A stretch of 64,000 bases of DNA from contig SNVD02006194.1 in NCBI GenBank assembly GCA_013180625.2, positions 181,240 to 245,239 of the forward strand. The letters are read 5' to 3'. The translations under genes were made by a program, and so were the position numbers. The notes beneath the pieces were generated by a model, which saw only the letters and a program-made list of their open reading frames with translations, did no database searches and was not told where the DNA came from. Shown here in pieces: positions 1 through 8,977 of this stretch. Position 1 is the first letter of the stretch. Each line of letters opens with the position of its first letter. The DNA comes from Boswellia sacra (taxonomy: Eukaryota; Streptophyta; Magnoliopsida; Sapindales; Burseraceae).

Positions 1-1105
1 ATTTTATCTCTAGAATCCAATTTGGAGTCTTCAAGTTCATCTAAAAGCTTTGGCATATCGATGTCATCTCTTTATCTATCAAGTTCACGAAATAGCTAGC
101 GTATCAATGTTACTACTATATTTATTGGTTTTCCCTACATGAAAATTGTTGTCTTACTTGATCAAATTTTCAGATCCTTGGGTTTCAAATTATGGTTAAA
201 GTAGATAGGGAAACGCGAGTGGCATTGGAATTTTGGTTTGGACAAGCATAGTTGGACCAGGTGATTCTCCAGGAAGCTTCCTTTTACTTAAGATGATTGC
301 TTTTCATCAAGCCTATATTAGTTTAGGCGGAAGTGGATCTTTATTTATAGTTGCTATTATTATTATTATTATATCATTAAGCTCACTTTGGTTGTCTTTT
401 AGTGAAGCATATTATGTTTATCACTTTCTTCCATATTTTAAATTTTATTATATGTTGCTTTAATTGATTCACTTTTCAATCTGTAATCAATATGATTCTG
501 CACTAACTAGTTCTTTATTTTGTATATCTCCCCTCTTTTGCTCCAGCTTTTGAGAAAGCTGCAATGACTAGTTCTTGTCTTTGACTTCTAAGATTTTATA
601 TGAATTTGCACCGACTAGTCCTTATCTTTGACTAGCTCTTTGAATTAGTGAGATTCACTTGCTATGTTTGTAGTTGTAAATTTATTGTACATGATAATAT
701 CATGTTAATGTTCTAATGGGCATTTTAACAAACACTTAGAGACTATTCAAGACATAATGATAATGAGGTATGTTATAAAATTCTTTTTTTTTTTTCAGGT
801 CCTCCAGTATTTACAATTTTATCATATTTCAATTTCAATGAGCCAGCAACATTTTTCATCTCATAATTGGTAAACACTAATTCTTTTATTCAAAATTTAT
901 TTATAGCTAATTTCTTACTACTTGTCTAATCCAGAGTTTATTTATAGCTAATTCAAAGTTTATGGATTTTTGGGCCTTTTTGAAGAGTATATATGATAAT
1001 AATATAAGATATCCTTGTATATCAACAAACCTATGCACCAAATGGGTTTATCTAGATTATTTAGGTAAACTTAGATGGTTGAATTTTTTTTGTTGGTTTT
1101 GGCAG
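1..1105. other. AT-rich DNA without a supportable gene
   Basis: Only short chance ORFs are present. A polypyrimidine tract ending in CAG near 785-798 could be a splice acceptor, but the following sequence gives no recognisable protein. Because an exon-like enhancer-of-polycomb segment follows at 1106, this stretch may be intron or decayed exon of the same former gene. I cannot support more than that. Confidence 0.4.
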
Positions 1106-1395
1106 CTCGGGCTGAGATTGGGGAGTTCATTGAGTATGACTTAGACAATGAGGATGAGGATTGGCTTTACGAATTCAATAAAGACCGAAAAATTCTTACA
1201 CCTAAAAAGTAATTCATGATATCTATATTTCTTTTTTCTTTTTTCTTTTATTTTTTTCATCTCTTTCTTATCATGATTTTTATGTGGCATATGAAAGCAA
1301 TTGTAATTTATACACCGATTACTCTTGGTTCACCGATTCCTGTACTTCTGCAACTAGATGTTGCTACTGAGGTGAAACTTAGTTTAAATTGTTGG
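1106..1395 (+). pseudogene. Enhancer-of-polycomb-like (EPL1-type) gene fragment
   Basis: Two exon-like blocks match the plant enhancer-of-polycomb-like family, subunits of NuA4-type histone acetyltransferase complexes in the nucleus. Block 1 (1106-1203) follows a TTTGGCAG acceptor and reads AEIGEFIEYDLDNEDEDWLY and onward, the highly conserved acidic EPL core; it ends at a good donor (AA/GTAATT). Block 2 (about 1311-1374) reads TLGSPIPVLLQLD, the next conserved EPL segment, but is degenerate (an extra residue in the motif, no clear acceptor, stops close by). The EPL segment that normally lies between the two blocks and the whole C-terminal part were not found. This is therefore a decayed or captured fragment. 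It lies about 2 kb inside a CACTA terminus at 3382, so transposon capture is possible. Recognition of the family is firm; exon limits are approximate. Confidence 0.72.
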
Positions 1396-3097
1396 GATGC
1401 TCTCCAATTTTAATTCTCTACTCGCTCTTAATATATGCCTTCATCATCTATATTTTATTGGGTATGGAATTGTTGATTCATATACTAATAAATTCTTAAC
1501 ACGTGGCTTCCTATAACTCTTTGAAAAATTAAATGGAGCAAATATTTTGTGCATAGTTCTTTTCTTATTAAAATCAAAGTGCTTGTTCATCTCTGTCTAA
1601 AGAGACTGAAATTTCTACTAGGGGAGTGCTTTTTCTTTTCTTAACCGTCCAATTATATACGTATGGTAGTAGCATTCCACTAATTCAAAATAATTCTTCT
1701 ATGAATCCTGTTGAATTTGCAGATCATGCAATCAATTGGGTTTCTGGGCTCAGCCTTCTTTCTCACACAGCTGAGCCATATCAAGACTCCTGCAATGGCA
1801 GTGCTTTGTATGGCATGCAGTCAGGTACTTATTTAACGTTAGTTTCACCTGAGCTCAGTTTGCTTAACAATCTTCTGTTACATTTTTCTTTTTTCATAGA
1901 TATTTTAAACTCTGTTATTGATTGTGAATTATTGTTGCATGACAAACATGTAGAACTATTCTGGAAAATCTGTTGTGAAAGAATTCTGATACCTGTTATG
2001 TGACATTTCTATTGAGCACAAACGGTAGTCTACTTATAGGTCTTGGTTTAAACGTGAGCCACTTCTTAACATATTCAGGTTCAAATAATATAAATGCAGC
2101 TAGAATGCTTCAAACAACAGCTTGTTACAAACAAATTATAAGAATCTATCCCCCTTGTTACCTGGTTAACAATTCAATTTCACCTTTGAAAACCATGAGC
2201 CACCATCTGCGGAGAGAAGACAAAGGAAGAATAGCAAGCGTACGACTGTACTTTTTTTATTTAAATGCGAAGACAGTCTAACTATCTCGTAAAAGTAGGG
2301 AAATAGGTCATCTTAAAAGTTGCGGGTGACTGAAATTGTAATGGGACCCTACAACTTTTAAAATACTTTGAGGTCATTGGCACTGACTACAAGCTGATGA
2401 ATTTTTACTGGACATATGAAAACCACCACTTTTAAAATACTTTGATGTATTATGTCATATTACTTGTAGATTTTTCTCTTTTTTTTTTTTGTTAAGTTAG
2501 CTAACTGATTTGACTTGTTTTTTTCACTATAAATGTTATTTTAAGGTTTTTTTAATTGATGAAGAAGATGAATGGTGCGGAGGTAAGTACCGATTCATTA
2601 GTGTTTTTTTTTTTCAATTTTTACTTTGATTATTATTAACAATTGAACTTATATACTTAATTTTATTTGTAGTCCTCAAGGAAACCTAAAAAAAAGATTG
2701 TGAAAGGAACATCATGCAGTCATGGAAGCTGCTGCTGAAGAAAGAAATGAAGGAATTAGGATAGAGGAACATGATTTCTAATGGTTGTTTCATTTGTGGT
2801 ACATTAAACACTCAAATCATCTAGTACTTGTTATTTTCTTATTGTTCATGTATGTTACTTATTTTCAATTCCAATGCTTCTTACTTGTTGTATAGATACA
2901 AGTATTTAAACTTTTACTATTGTAATGATATTCATTTCAATTTAAATATGCAATTTTATATTATATATAATTGTTAACTTGAATGTAATCATTTCTATTA
3001 TGATGTATACAGTTATAAAATATTACAAGCATCACAAATTATCCAAAAATTTATAAAAATATATATGCATTTATTTTTAAAATATATATTATACCTA
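1396..3097. other. Degenerate exon-like segments, unidentified
   Basis: Several short open stretches are bounded by splice-like signals: about 1724-1826 (after TTTGCAG, before GTACTT), and a pair with a GTAAGT donor near 2583 and a TTTGTAG acceptor near 2672. The last piece is Lys- and Glu-rich and ends with a stop near 2781. None gave a recognisable family. They could be distant exons of the EPL-like gene or internal coding remnants of the CACTA element whose end is at 3382. Confidence 0.3.
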
Positions 3098-3382
3098 CAG
3101 CAACGTGCAATGCACGTTGTCAAAAAATTACGAATTCAGATACGGCAACGTGTAATGCACGTTGCTATTTGAGATACAGTAACGTGTGTTGCACGTTGCT
3201 AAAAGTTTATAATTGCTGGGTATTTAACAACGTGCGATGCACGTTGCGAAATCTCAAATAGCAACGTGCAAAACGGCCTACGACAACGTGCAATGCACGT
3301 TGCAAAATGTTCTAGACTTTTCGCAACAGGCAGAACAGCAACATGCACCTGCACGTTGCCATAGGTCCTTTTTCTACTAGTG
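3098..3382. mobile_element. Terminus of a CACTA element with subterminal palindromes
   Basis: The stretch ends in TTTTTCTACTAGTG; read from the other strand this is CACTAGTAGAAAAA, the typical terminal inverted repeat of plant CACTA (En/Spm) transposons. Just inside lie at least seven copies or half-copies of a palindromic unit close to CAACGTGCAATGCACGTTG (starting near 3101, 3146, 3181, 3228, 3262, 3284 and 3339). Such subterminal repeats are the transposase-binding arrays of this superfamily. The matching other end is not in the window, so the element extends leftwards and may contain the EPL fragment. Flanking sequence at 3383-3385 is AAG, the candidate 3-bp target duplication. Confidence 0.75.
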
Positions 3383-3461
3383 AAGGTTAGAAACGTGCAT
3401 ATCTTGGAGAAGAACAAACTCAATCGCATTATCGGTAATATCTCTCCTTTTCTCCTCTTCA

Positions 3462-4016
3462 ATGGATGCCGATATCTTTCTATCGAACCTTTGTAAATAT
3501 TTCCCTTCACTTCCTCAAAATGCTGTGTTTAAAATTTATAAAGTACGGATGACTAGACTTTGGGTGTTGATGCTCCTAAATGTGCTTGTGGATATCCGAT
3601 GGCTTATCGAAGCCAAGGTAAGATTGTCCAGTGAGCCTGATATTAATCTTGCAAAATACATGCCTGGTCTAGGAAAGAGCTACTACGCCAAGAGGCGAAG
3701 AGCGAAGAAGTTACAAGTATATTATAAATGTGCTAGATGGAATTGTAACCAGACTTATTGTTCATTAGGTTTTGTGTCCAGAAATAGAGAAGATAAACTG
3801 TCATTTATTAAGAATGGCCTGAGTAATGAGTTGCTGGATAATGTTTTATTAACTCTTGAGTCACATTCTTGTGGATTTGTTCAGCGTGAATTGCTTAATC
3901 TATGGACACAATTTCGTGATGAATTGCAGTGTTATAGTCTAGGGAATCTGACTAAAAACGACCCTGTTTGCCAGTTTATAAGAAAACTGGATGGGAAGCA
4001 AATCCCCGACTCATAG
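3462..4016 (+). CDS. X1: Cys-rich accessory ORF of a gypsy element (viral NABP-like layout)
   Basis: An open frame of 184 codons with related copies at 46279 and 50433 (for example the shared C-terminal block NDPVCQFIRKLDGK). Residues 1-60 look helical; residues 75-83 form a basic patch (YAKRRRAKK), followed at about 90-100 by the Cys-containing block KCARWNCNQTYC and then NREDKLSFIKNG. A basic patch directly before a compact Cys cluster and an FI-x-x-G segment is the layout of the small nucleic-acid-binding proteins of carla- and vitivirus-type plant RNA viruses. That is my inference, not a database match. Compared with the copy at 46279, the first Cys has become Tyr and the last Cys is shifted by one, so metal binding may be impaired here. 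It is followed by a spacer and then LOG. It could instead be a host-derived RNA-binding protein. The ORF being real is well supported by recurrence; its function is not. Confidence 0.6.
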   Translation: MDADIFLSNLCKYFPSLPQNAVFKIYKVRMTRLWVLMLLNVLVDIRWLIEAKVRLSSEPDINLAKYMPGLGKSYYAKRRRAKKLQVYYKCARWNCNQTYCSLGFVSRNREDKLSFIKNGLSNELLDNVLLTLESHSCGFVQRELLNLWTQFRDELQCYSLGNLTKNDPVCQFIRKLDGKQIPDS

Positions 4017-4564
4017 AAGGCGTTTCAGCCGTTACTGGACGTAAAACCAGAGGAAGATGTGAGCCACAATCACAACTACTTGTATATTTGAATGTGTGTT
4101 GTTGTTGTCAATTTTTTTTTCTTGTTTCATTTGATCTGATTATCAATGTTGTTTTTGTGTTATTGTTGTTTGTTGATTTTTTTTGTTTTAATTTCAAGTT
4201 TTCTTTTTGACAAACCATATGACTACCCTATGACATAAGTACACGCGGGAGACTGTTGACCCAGGTATGGCAACCCAAGAGGGGGGGTGAATTAGGTTTT
4301 TATTTATCAATATAGATTTAGAAAACTTTTCTTGAAAGATCAAAATTATTTAACTCTTTCTTTGAGAATAAAGGTGAAGAAGATGAAAATAGAATACAAT
4401 CAAGAGAATAGAAATAAAGAACAATCACAAGTGCAAGTTAATGTAAAGAGATAGGGATAGAGAGAGTGCAAACTCAATTTACGTGGTTCGGCAAACCTTG
4501 CCTACGTCCACGGGCTCCTAGCTCCAAGAGCTAAGCTTTCCACTAAGTTGTAGAATCTTTACAA

Positions 4565-4770
4565 CTTGCTTGATGAACAACCTCACCAAGACTTTTTCTT
4601 CCAACTCTTGATAACACCACACCAAGAGTTCTTCTTGATGAACAACCTCACCAAGGCAACTTCCTTCAACTCTTGATAACACCACACCAAGAGTTCTTCT
4701 TGATGAACAACCTCACCAAGGCAACTTTCTTCAACCCTTGATAACACACAACAAGAGTTCTCTCAAGGAT
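4565..4770 (+). repeat. Tandem repeat of about 66 bp inside the solo LTR
   Basis: Three imperfect copies of a unit containing TTGATGAACAACCTCACCAA followed by TTGATAACACCACACCAAGA. It lies in the left third of the solo LTR and is probably an expansion within U3/R. Confidence 0.75.
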
Positions 4771-5029
4771 AACTATTATCCTTTACAAGAATATCTCACT
4801 CTCACCACAATATAAGAACAAAGATAATTTTTACAACAAAAGTATAACTCTCTTCAAAGAGTAGATAAAGAATATAAAAGCTCTCTAAACTTGATATTTC
4901 TATTTTTTTTTTTTGCTTGATAGATGCTTCTCTTCATTTGCTGAATGCATGAGAGAAGGGCTCCTTTTATAGGCAAATAGGATGAACTTAATTAAGTGAA
5001 GAGACCATCTCTAAATTTTCTGCCCACCA

Positions 5030-5790
5030 TAAAAACCGTAATCTTGTGTGCCATTTTTGTCAATGTTCTGTTTGAAATTTGAAAATCTAAAAAACATAAA
5101 AGATCTTTACATTTGAATAAGCTTTCCAACGCATCAATAATCAAGTCATTTGGATATCTGTAGCTCAAGATATGGCTAAAACACCATTCGGTGCTCATGT
5201 GACTTGATTTTTCTTCCTTGTGTCAGTCCATCGAATTAAATGATAATTCTGTCAGCATTTCGTTTGAAATTTGAATTTCTTTAAAACATAAAAGATCTGA
5301 ATATTTGAATAATATTTCCAAAACATTAAGAATCAAAGAATTTGGATATCTCTATCTTAAGATATGGCCAAAACACCATTTGGTGCTCATGTGAGTTGAT
5401 TTTTCTTCCTTGTGTCAGTCCACCGAATTGTATGTCAATTATGTCAGCCCTCCATTTGAAATTTGAATTTCTTCAACACATATGAAATGTGCCTCATTAT
5501 GTCCTCTTTCCAATGCCGTAAGAAGCAAGTCATTTTTTATTTTTCTAGCTCAATTTATGTCCAAAAGAGTATTCAGTGCTCATGTCAGCTGCTTCCATTT
5601 GTCTTTCAAATTGCATGATGATTTGGATAATCTTATACTTGAAATTTAAATTTCTTTAAAACATATGAAATGTTATAAATTGAGCAAGCTTTCCAAAGGC
5701 TCAAGAATCACATCATTTGGACATCTGTAGAGAAATATATGACTAATTGATTGAACATTACTCATGTGTCACATTTCTTGAATCAAACCT
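5030..5790 (+). repeat. Diverged tandem repeat of about 190 bp inside the solo LTR
   Basis: About four decayed copies. Each has a TTGAAATTTGAATTTCTTTA-like block, an AACATAAAAGATCT-like block, a TTTGGATATCT block and a GGTGCTCATGTGA block. The copies containing TGTCAGTCCA at 5221 and 5413 give a period near 190 bp. Confidence 0.65.
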
Positions 5791-5983
5791 TGTTCTTAAA
5801 CTTTGGTGCCTTTAACATGTAGTCTTCTCCTTAGATTCAACACTTCATTTTAATAAGCCTCTTCTTGATTTTACAATTATTTCAATGATATTACTCTTGC
5901 ACATAAATAAACATGTTAGTAAATCACAATGAATTAATGTGTATTGTTATCATCAAAATTATCATGTAGCCTTAGGGCTAACA

Positions 5984-6190
5984 GAGACAAGTGTGGAGGT
6001 TTTGTCAACCTCCGCCGAAAGTGTATCTCCATTTTTAATGCTTCACGTGGGAGACAAGTGTGGAGGTTTTGTCAACCTCCGCCGAAAGTATATCTCCATT
6101 TTTCATGTTTCACGTGGGAGACAAGTGTGTCGGTTTTGTCAAACCTCATCGAAAGCATATCTAATTTTTTCAAATCTTGGGGCGATAAAT
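5984..6190 (+). repeat. 67-bp tandem repeat with a short hairpin, X-LOG spacer
   Basis: Units start at 5984, 6051 and 6118 (GAGACAAGTGTG...), the third degenerate. Each of the first two contains GGAGGTTTTGTCAACCTCC, a perfect 7-bp stem with a 5-nt loop. The sequence just left of the solo LTR (CACGCGGGAGAC, 4242-4253) resembles the unit junction CACGTGGGAGAC, so the LTR inserted at a repeat boundary. This array is not seen in the corresponding spacers of the other copies. Confidence 0.8.
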
Positions 6191-6368
6191 CTGCATCGAG
6201 CAACCCCCACCGAAACTATGTCCCCATGTGTCAAATTTGAGAGTTTTACATGTGTATATATCCATTCTCCATATTTTCAAATGTCATTATTATAACCTCT
6301 CTTGCACTTGGAAAGCATATTACCTAACGTATATCATTGTCTTACACAAGGTTAGAGCACTTGTAGAA

Positions 6369-7019
6369 ATGGAGAAAACACCAATTCGGCGATTCCAAAA
6401 TATATGCGTATTTTGTGGATCGCAATTTGGTAAAGATGGAGAGTTTACAACAGCAGCTCTTGATCTTGGTAGGATATTAGCTGCGAGGGGTATTCATTTG
6501 ATTTATGGAGGGGGTAGTCTTGGGTTAATGGGGTGTGTGTCGACAGCTGCATCCTTGGGAGGAAGTAAAGTTCTCGGCATTATCCCTAAACCATTAGCTG
6601 TGCGAGATATCATAGGCAACACAATGGGGGAAGAGTTACAGGTCTCTAGCATGCATGAGCGTATTGCACATATGGTCATTAAATCTGATGCATTTATAGC
6701 TTTGCCCGGTGGTTATGGTACATTAGAGGAGATATTTCAAATCACCTCTTGGGCACAGCTAAACATCCATCGGAAACCCATTGGTTTGTTAAATGTCAAT
6801 AATTTTTTTGATGGTTTGTTGTCTTTTCTTGATCAAGCAGTAGAAAAAAACTTCATCTCACAGTCGGCGAGGCAAATCCTGGTTACAGCTTCAACTGCAG
6901 GGGAGTTAATTGACAAATTACAAGCATTCGTCTATTCGCCTGATCCAACAATAGCTCGGATAGATTGGTTTGCGGAGGGCAATAAAAGGCGTAAACTGGA
7001 TTTAGCGCTCCATCTGTAA
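6369..7019 (+). CDS. LOG-type cytokinin riboside 5'-monophosphate phosphoribohydrolase, intronless, element-borne
   Basis: An intact 216-aa ORF of the LONELY GUY (lysine-decarboxylase-like) family. Known members hydrolyse cytokinin nucleotide monophosphates to the free base and ribose 5-phosphate, mostly in the cytosol. Visible motifs: ICVFCGS near residue 12, YGGGSLGLMG at 46-55, MHER at 95-98, PGGYGTLEE at 113-121, and SWAQLNIHRKPIGLLN near 127-142. The nucleotide-binding glycines, the catalytic-type Arg (98) and Glu (121) are present. The usual Lys after that Arg is Ile here. Plant LOG genes normally have several introns; this one has none and has the usual LOG length (about 215 aa). An upstream in-frame extension exists, but the ATG at 6369 matches the family start and the copy at 51297. 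It lies between X1 and the 3' LTR of a gypsy element. Whether it is expressed is unknown. Confidence 0.88.
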   Translation: MEKTPIRRFQNICVFCGSQFGKDGEFTTAALDLGRILAARGIHLIYGGGSLGLMGCVSTAASLGGSKVLGIIPKPLAVRDIIGNTMGEELQVSSMHERIAHMVIKSDAFIALPGGYGTLEEIFQITSWAQLNIHRKPIGLLNVNNFFDGLLSFLDQAVEKNFISQSARQILVTASTAGELIDKLQAFVYSPDPTIARIDWFAEGNKRRKLDLALHL

Positions 7020-8960
7020 TCTTTATCTGCTGGTTTGCTTTACTTTTGTTTGCTTTCTTTTTATTGTGTTTATTTGAGATTTTTCATGTTATTTCTTTTG
7101 AGCTTTTTCAGGTTATTTCTTTCATTCCAGGTAATATTTTCTAATCTTGCCTTTTAGAGTGGTGTCTTAAAAAGTTTAAGTCCTCTTGAAACGCATTCTG
7201 GATCTCTTTCAATCCATAATGGCTGAATAAGGAGGCTAACTTCTAAACTTTTTAGACCCATTCTAACTAACTTATTTGTGTTTGCTGACTTGTTGGACTT
7301 TGTTATTTTATGAGTAAGTTTAGTTTTACGTAATTTAGAGTTGTTATGTATTTTCGTCTTTATCAATTTCGATTTAAAAAAAATGTGGAAAAACCTGAGA
7401 ATGGCAGAATATAGGGTTTCTTTAACCCTTGAAACGCATTCTCTCTAAATAAATCTGTAGTTTGTTTATTTCATGTTGTTTGAAGTGTCTTGTTTCTTAT
7501 TTTGTTCTTTCATAATAAAGGTATATAGGCTGGAAACCTTAAGTCTGCGGGCTACTGGTCCTAAGGATTGTTGAAATATACAATCTTGACTCAGGTGTAA
7601 CAACGCCACGTACCTCTTTTCTTGCATTTTGTGGGTCGATGATAAGATAATGATTGAATTAAGAATAACTCTTGGAAAATGATAAATGATGCATGGATCT
7701 GTGTGCTTGAAATGTATATTAGTTTTTGCTTTACCTTTGATTCCTTGCACAACATTGAGCACCGAGCCATTATCACTGAGTTATTTGTTTACTTAAAGAA
7801 GGTTTATGCAATTTAAGTGTTTCTTCAGATTTCAATGAATTCTAGAACCTGTTTGATGGTCACTCGAGGCGAAATCCTAGACTGTGCAATATTGGAGAAA
7901 TGATTTAGGCCATTTTTGGACTGTTTGAGCCTTAATAGCCAACCTTGATTGAAATTGATCCCTAGTTACCCCTTTGAACCTTTGTAAGCCTTTTTTTTTG
8001 TTTGTTAACTCACTAAAAAGATTTCCTAACCTCAAATGAATTTTTTTTTCCAAACAGTTTGTCCCTTACCTATAAGCATGTAGATCATTCAAGATGACAT
8101 TTTGAATTATGTTCTGGTTTTGGGAAGTTAGAGGAGGTTGGATTGTGCCATGAGCAATGCAAGTGAGTTTTATTATATTTGTTAAAAAAAAAGAGAAAAA
8201 AAATCTGTACTTATCTTCCACGTACTTAAATATTGAGGACAATGTGTTGTTTAAGTGTGGGGGAGGGGAATTGCAGTTAAAGAAAAAAAAGAAGAAAAAG
8301 AGATCTATACCCTTGAGTGTTCTTAAAAAGAATGAAACAACAAAGTGTGGGGATATAGTTTCTTTTGTTTTCTACAAAAAAAAAAAAAAGAAAAAAAAAG
8401 AAGATTGAGTGTTCTAAATAAGTTTGGGGGGGTAACCTGGTGAATTGAAATAAAGTTGTGTTATAGGGTTGAGCTCTATATAATCTTGAATGATTTATGT
8501 GTTTGTGGATGATTTGAGCCAAATTATTATCCTCTATCATACCTTCACCCAAGCCAAACGTTACAAGCTTAATAAAGTCCTACTTGATTCTTGGTGTTGT
8601 GCATGTCTACATTAGTGGAGAGTGACTTGAAAAGCAGGCCTATGGAGTTCATTTATACACACATCTTCAATATTAAATATGATTCATTTTTATGCATAAA
8701 CTCATCCGGGTTACAAGTCATTAGGTGAGAATGGCTCTACACACATACACTTGAGGAATTGAAGTGAAGCGAAGCTAATCTTTGAGATAAAATTCTTGAT
8801 CAAGTGCATTATTTTGAAGTTTTCCTTAGGTTATAAGTAAGTACAATCTTTGAGGCCTATTTGCAAGTTGAAGCATTTGTGTGTTTTAATTTTTCTTTGA
8901 TTCTGTTTCGGTTTAGTTTTGTTTCATATCATTTCGTAGTTGCTCGAGGACTAGCAAAGT
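7020..8960 (+). other. 3' internal region of the old gypsy element
   Basis: Noncoding. It aligns by eye with the region after LOG in the other elements: the pieces CCTCTTGAAACGCATTCTGG (7181) and CCCATTCTAAC (7257) and the block ATTGAGGACAATGTGTTG followed by GTGTGGGGGAGGGG (8233-8269) all have counterparts near 52058-52290. It also contains A-rich runs (8188-8200, 8276-8300, 8376-8400). ORFs here are Lys-rich artefacts of those runs. Confidence 0.6.
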
Positions 8961-8977
8961 CTAAGTGTGGGGGAATT
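8961..8977 (+). other. Polypurine tract before the 3' LTR
   Basis: CTAAGTGTGGGGGAATT sits directly before the LTR start (TGATAGG at 8978) and follows CTCGAGGACTAGCAAAG. This is the usual arrangement at the 3' end of Athila/Tat-type plant gypsy elements and is the plus-strand primer site. Confidence 0.7.

Larger units (their letters stand above)
4254..5983 (+). mobile_element. Solo LTR (probably copia-type) with TSD GAGAC
   Basis: The 1730-bp block begins TGTTGACCC and ends GGGCTAACA, and is flanked by a perfect 5-bp duplication GAGAC (4249-4253 and 5984-5988). No internal coding region, primer binding site or second LTR is present, so it is a solo LTR left by LTR-LTR recombination. It contains the run AGAGGGGGGGTGAATTAGG and the ACGTGGTTCGGCAAACC...CTACGTCCACGG block common in long plant LTRs. 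It splits the spacer between X1 and LOG of the host gypsy element. Confidence 0.85.

Noticed and set aside
1626..2003. 125-codon plus-strand ORF as a gene
   Set aside because: No recognisable family, poor start context and probable splice signals inside; kept only as unidentified exon-like sequence.
3098..3382. CRISPR-like array
   Set aside because: The repeats are palindromic, unevenly spaced, differ from each other and adjoin a CACTA terminal repeat in a plant genome.
5939..6295. ORFs across the 67-bp tandem repeats
   Set aside because: Frames arise from the repeat period and show no protein similarity beyond the repeat itself.
8157..8408. Lys-rich ORF
   Set aside because: Runs through A-rich tracts in the noncoding 3' region of the element; no conservation.
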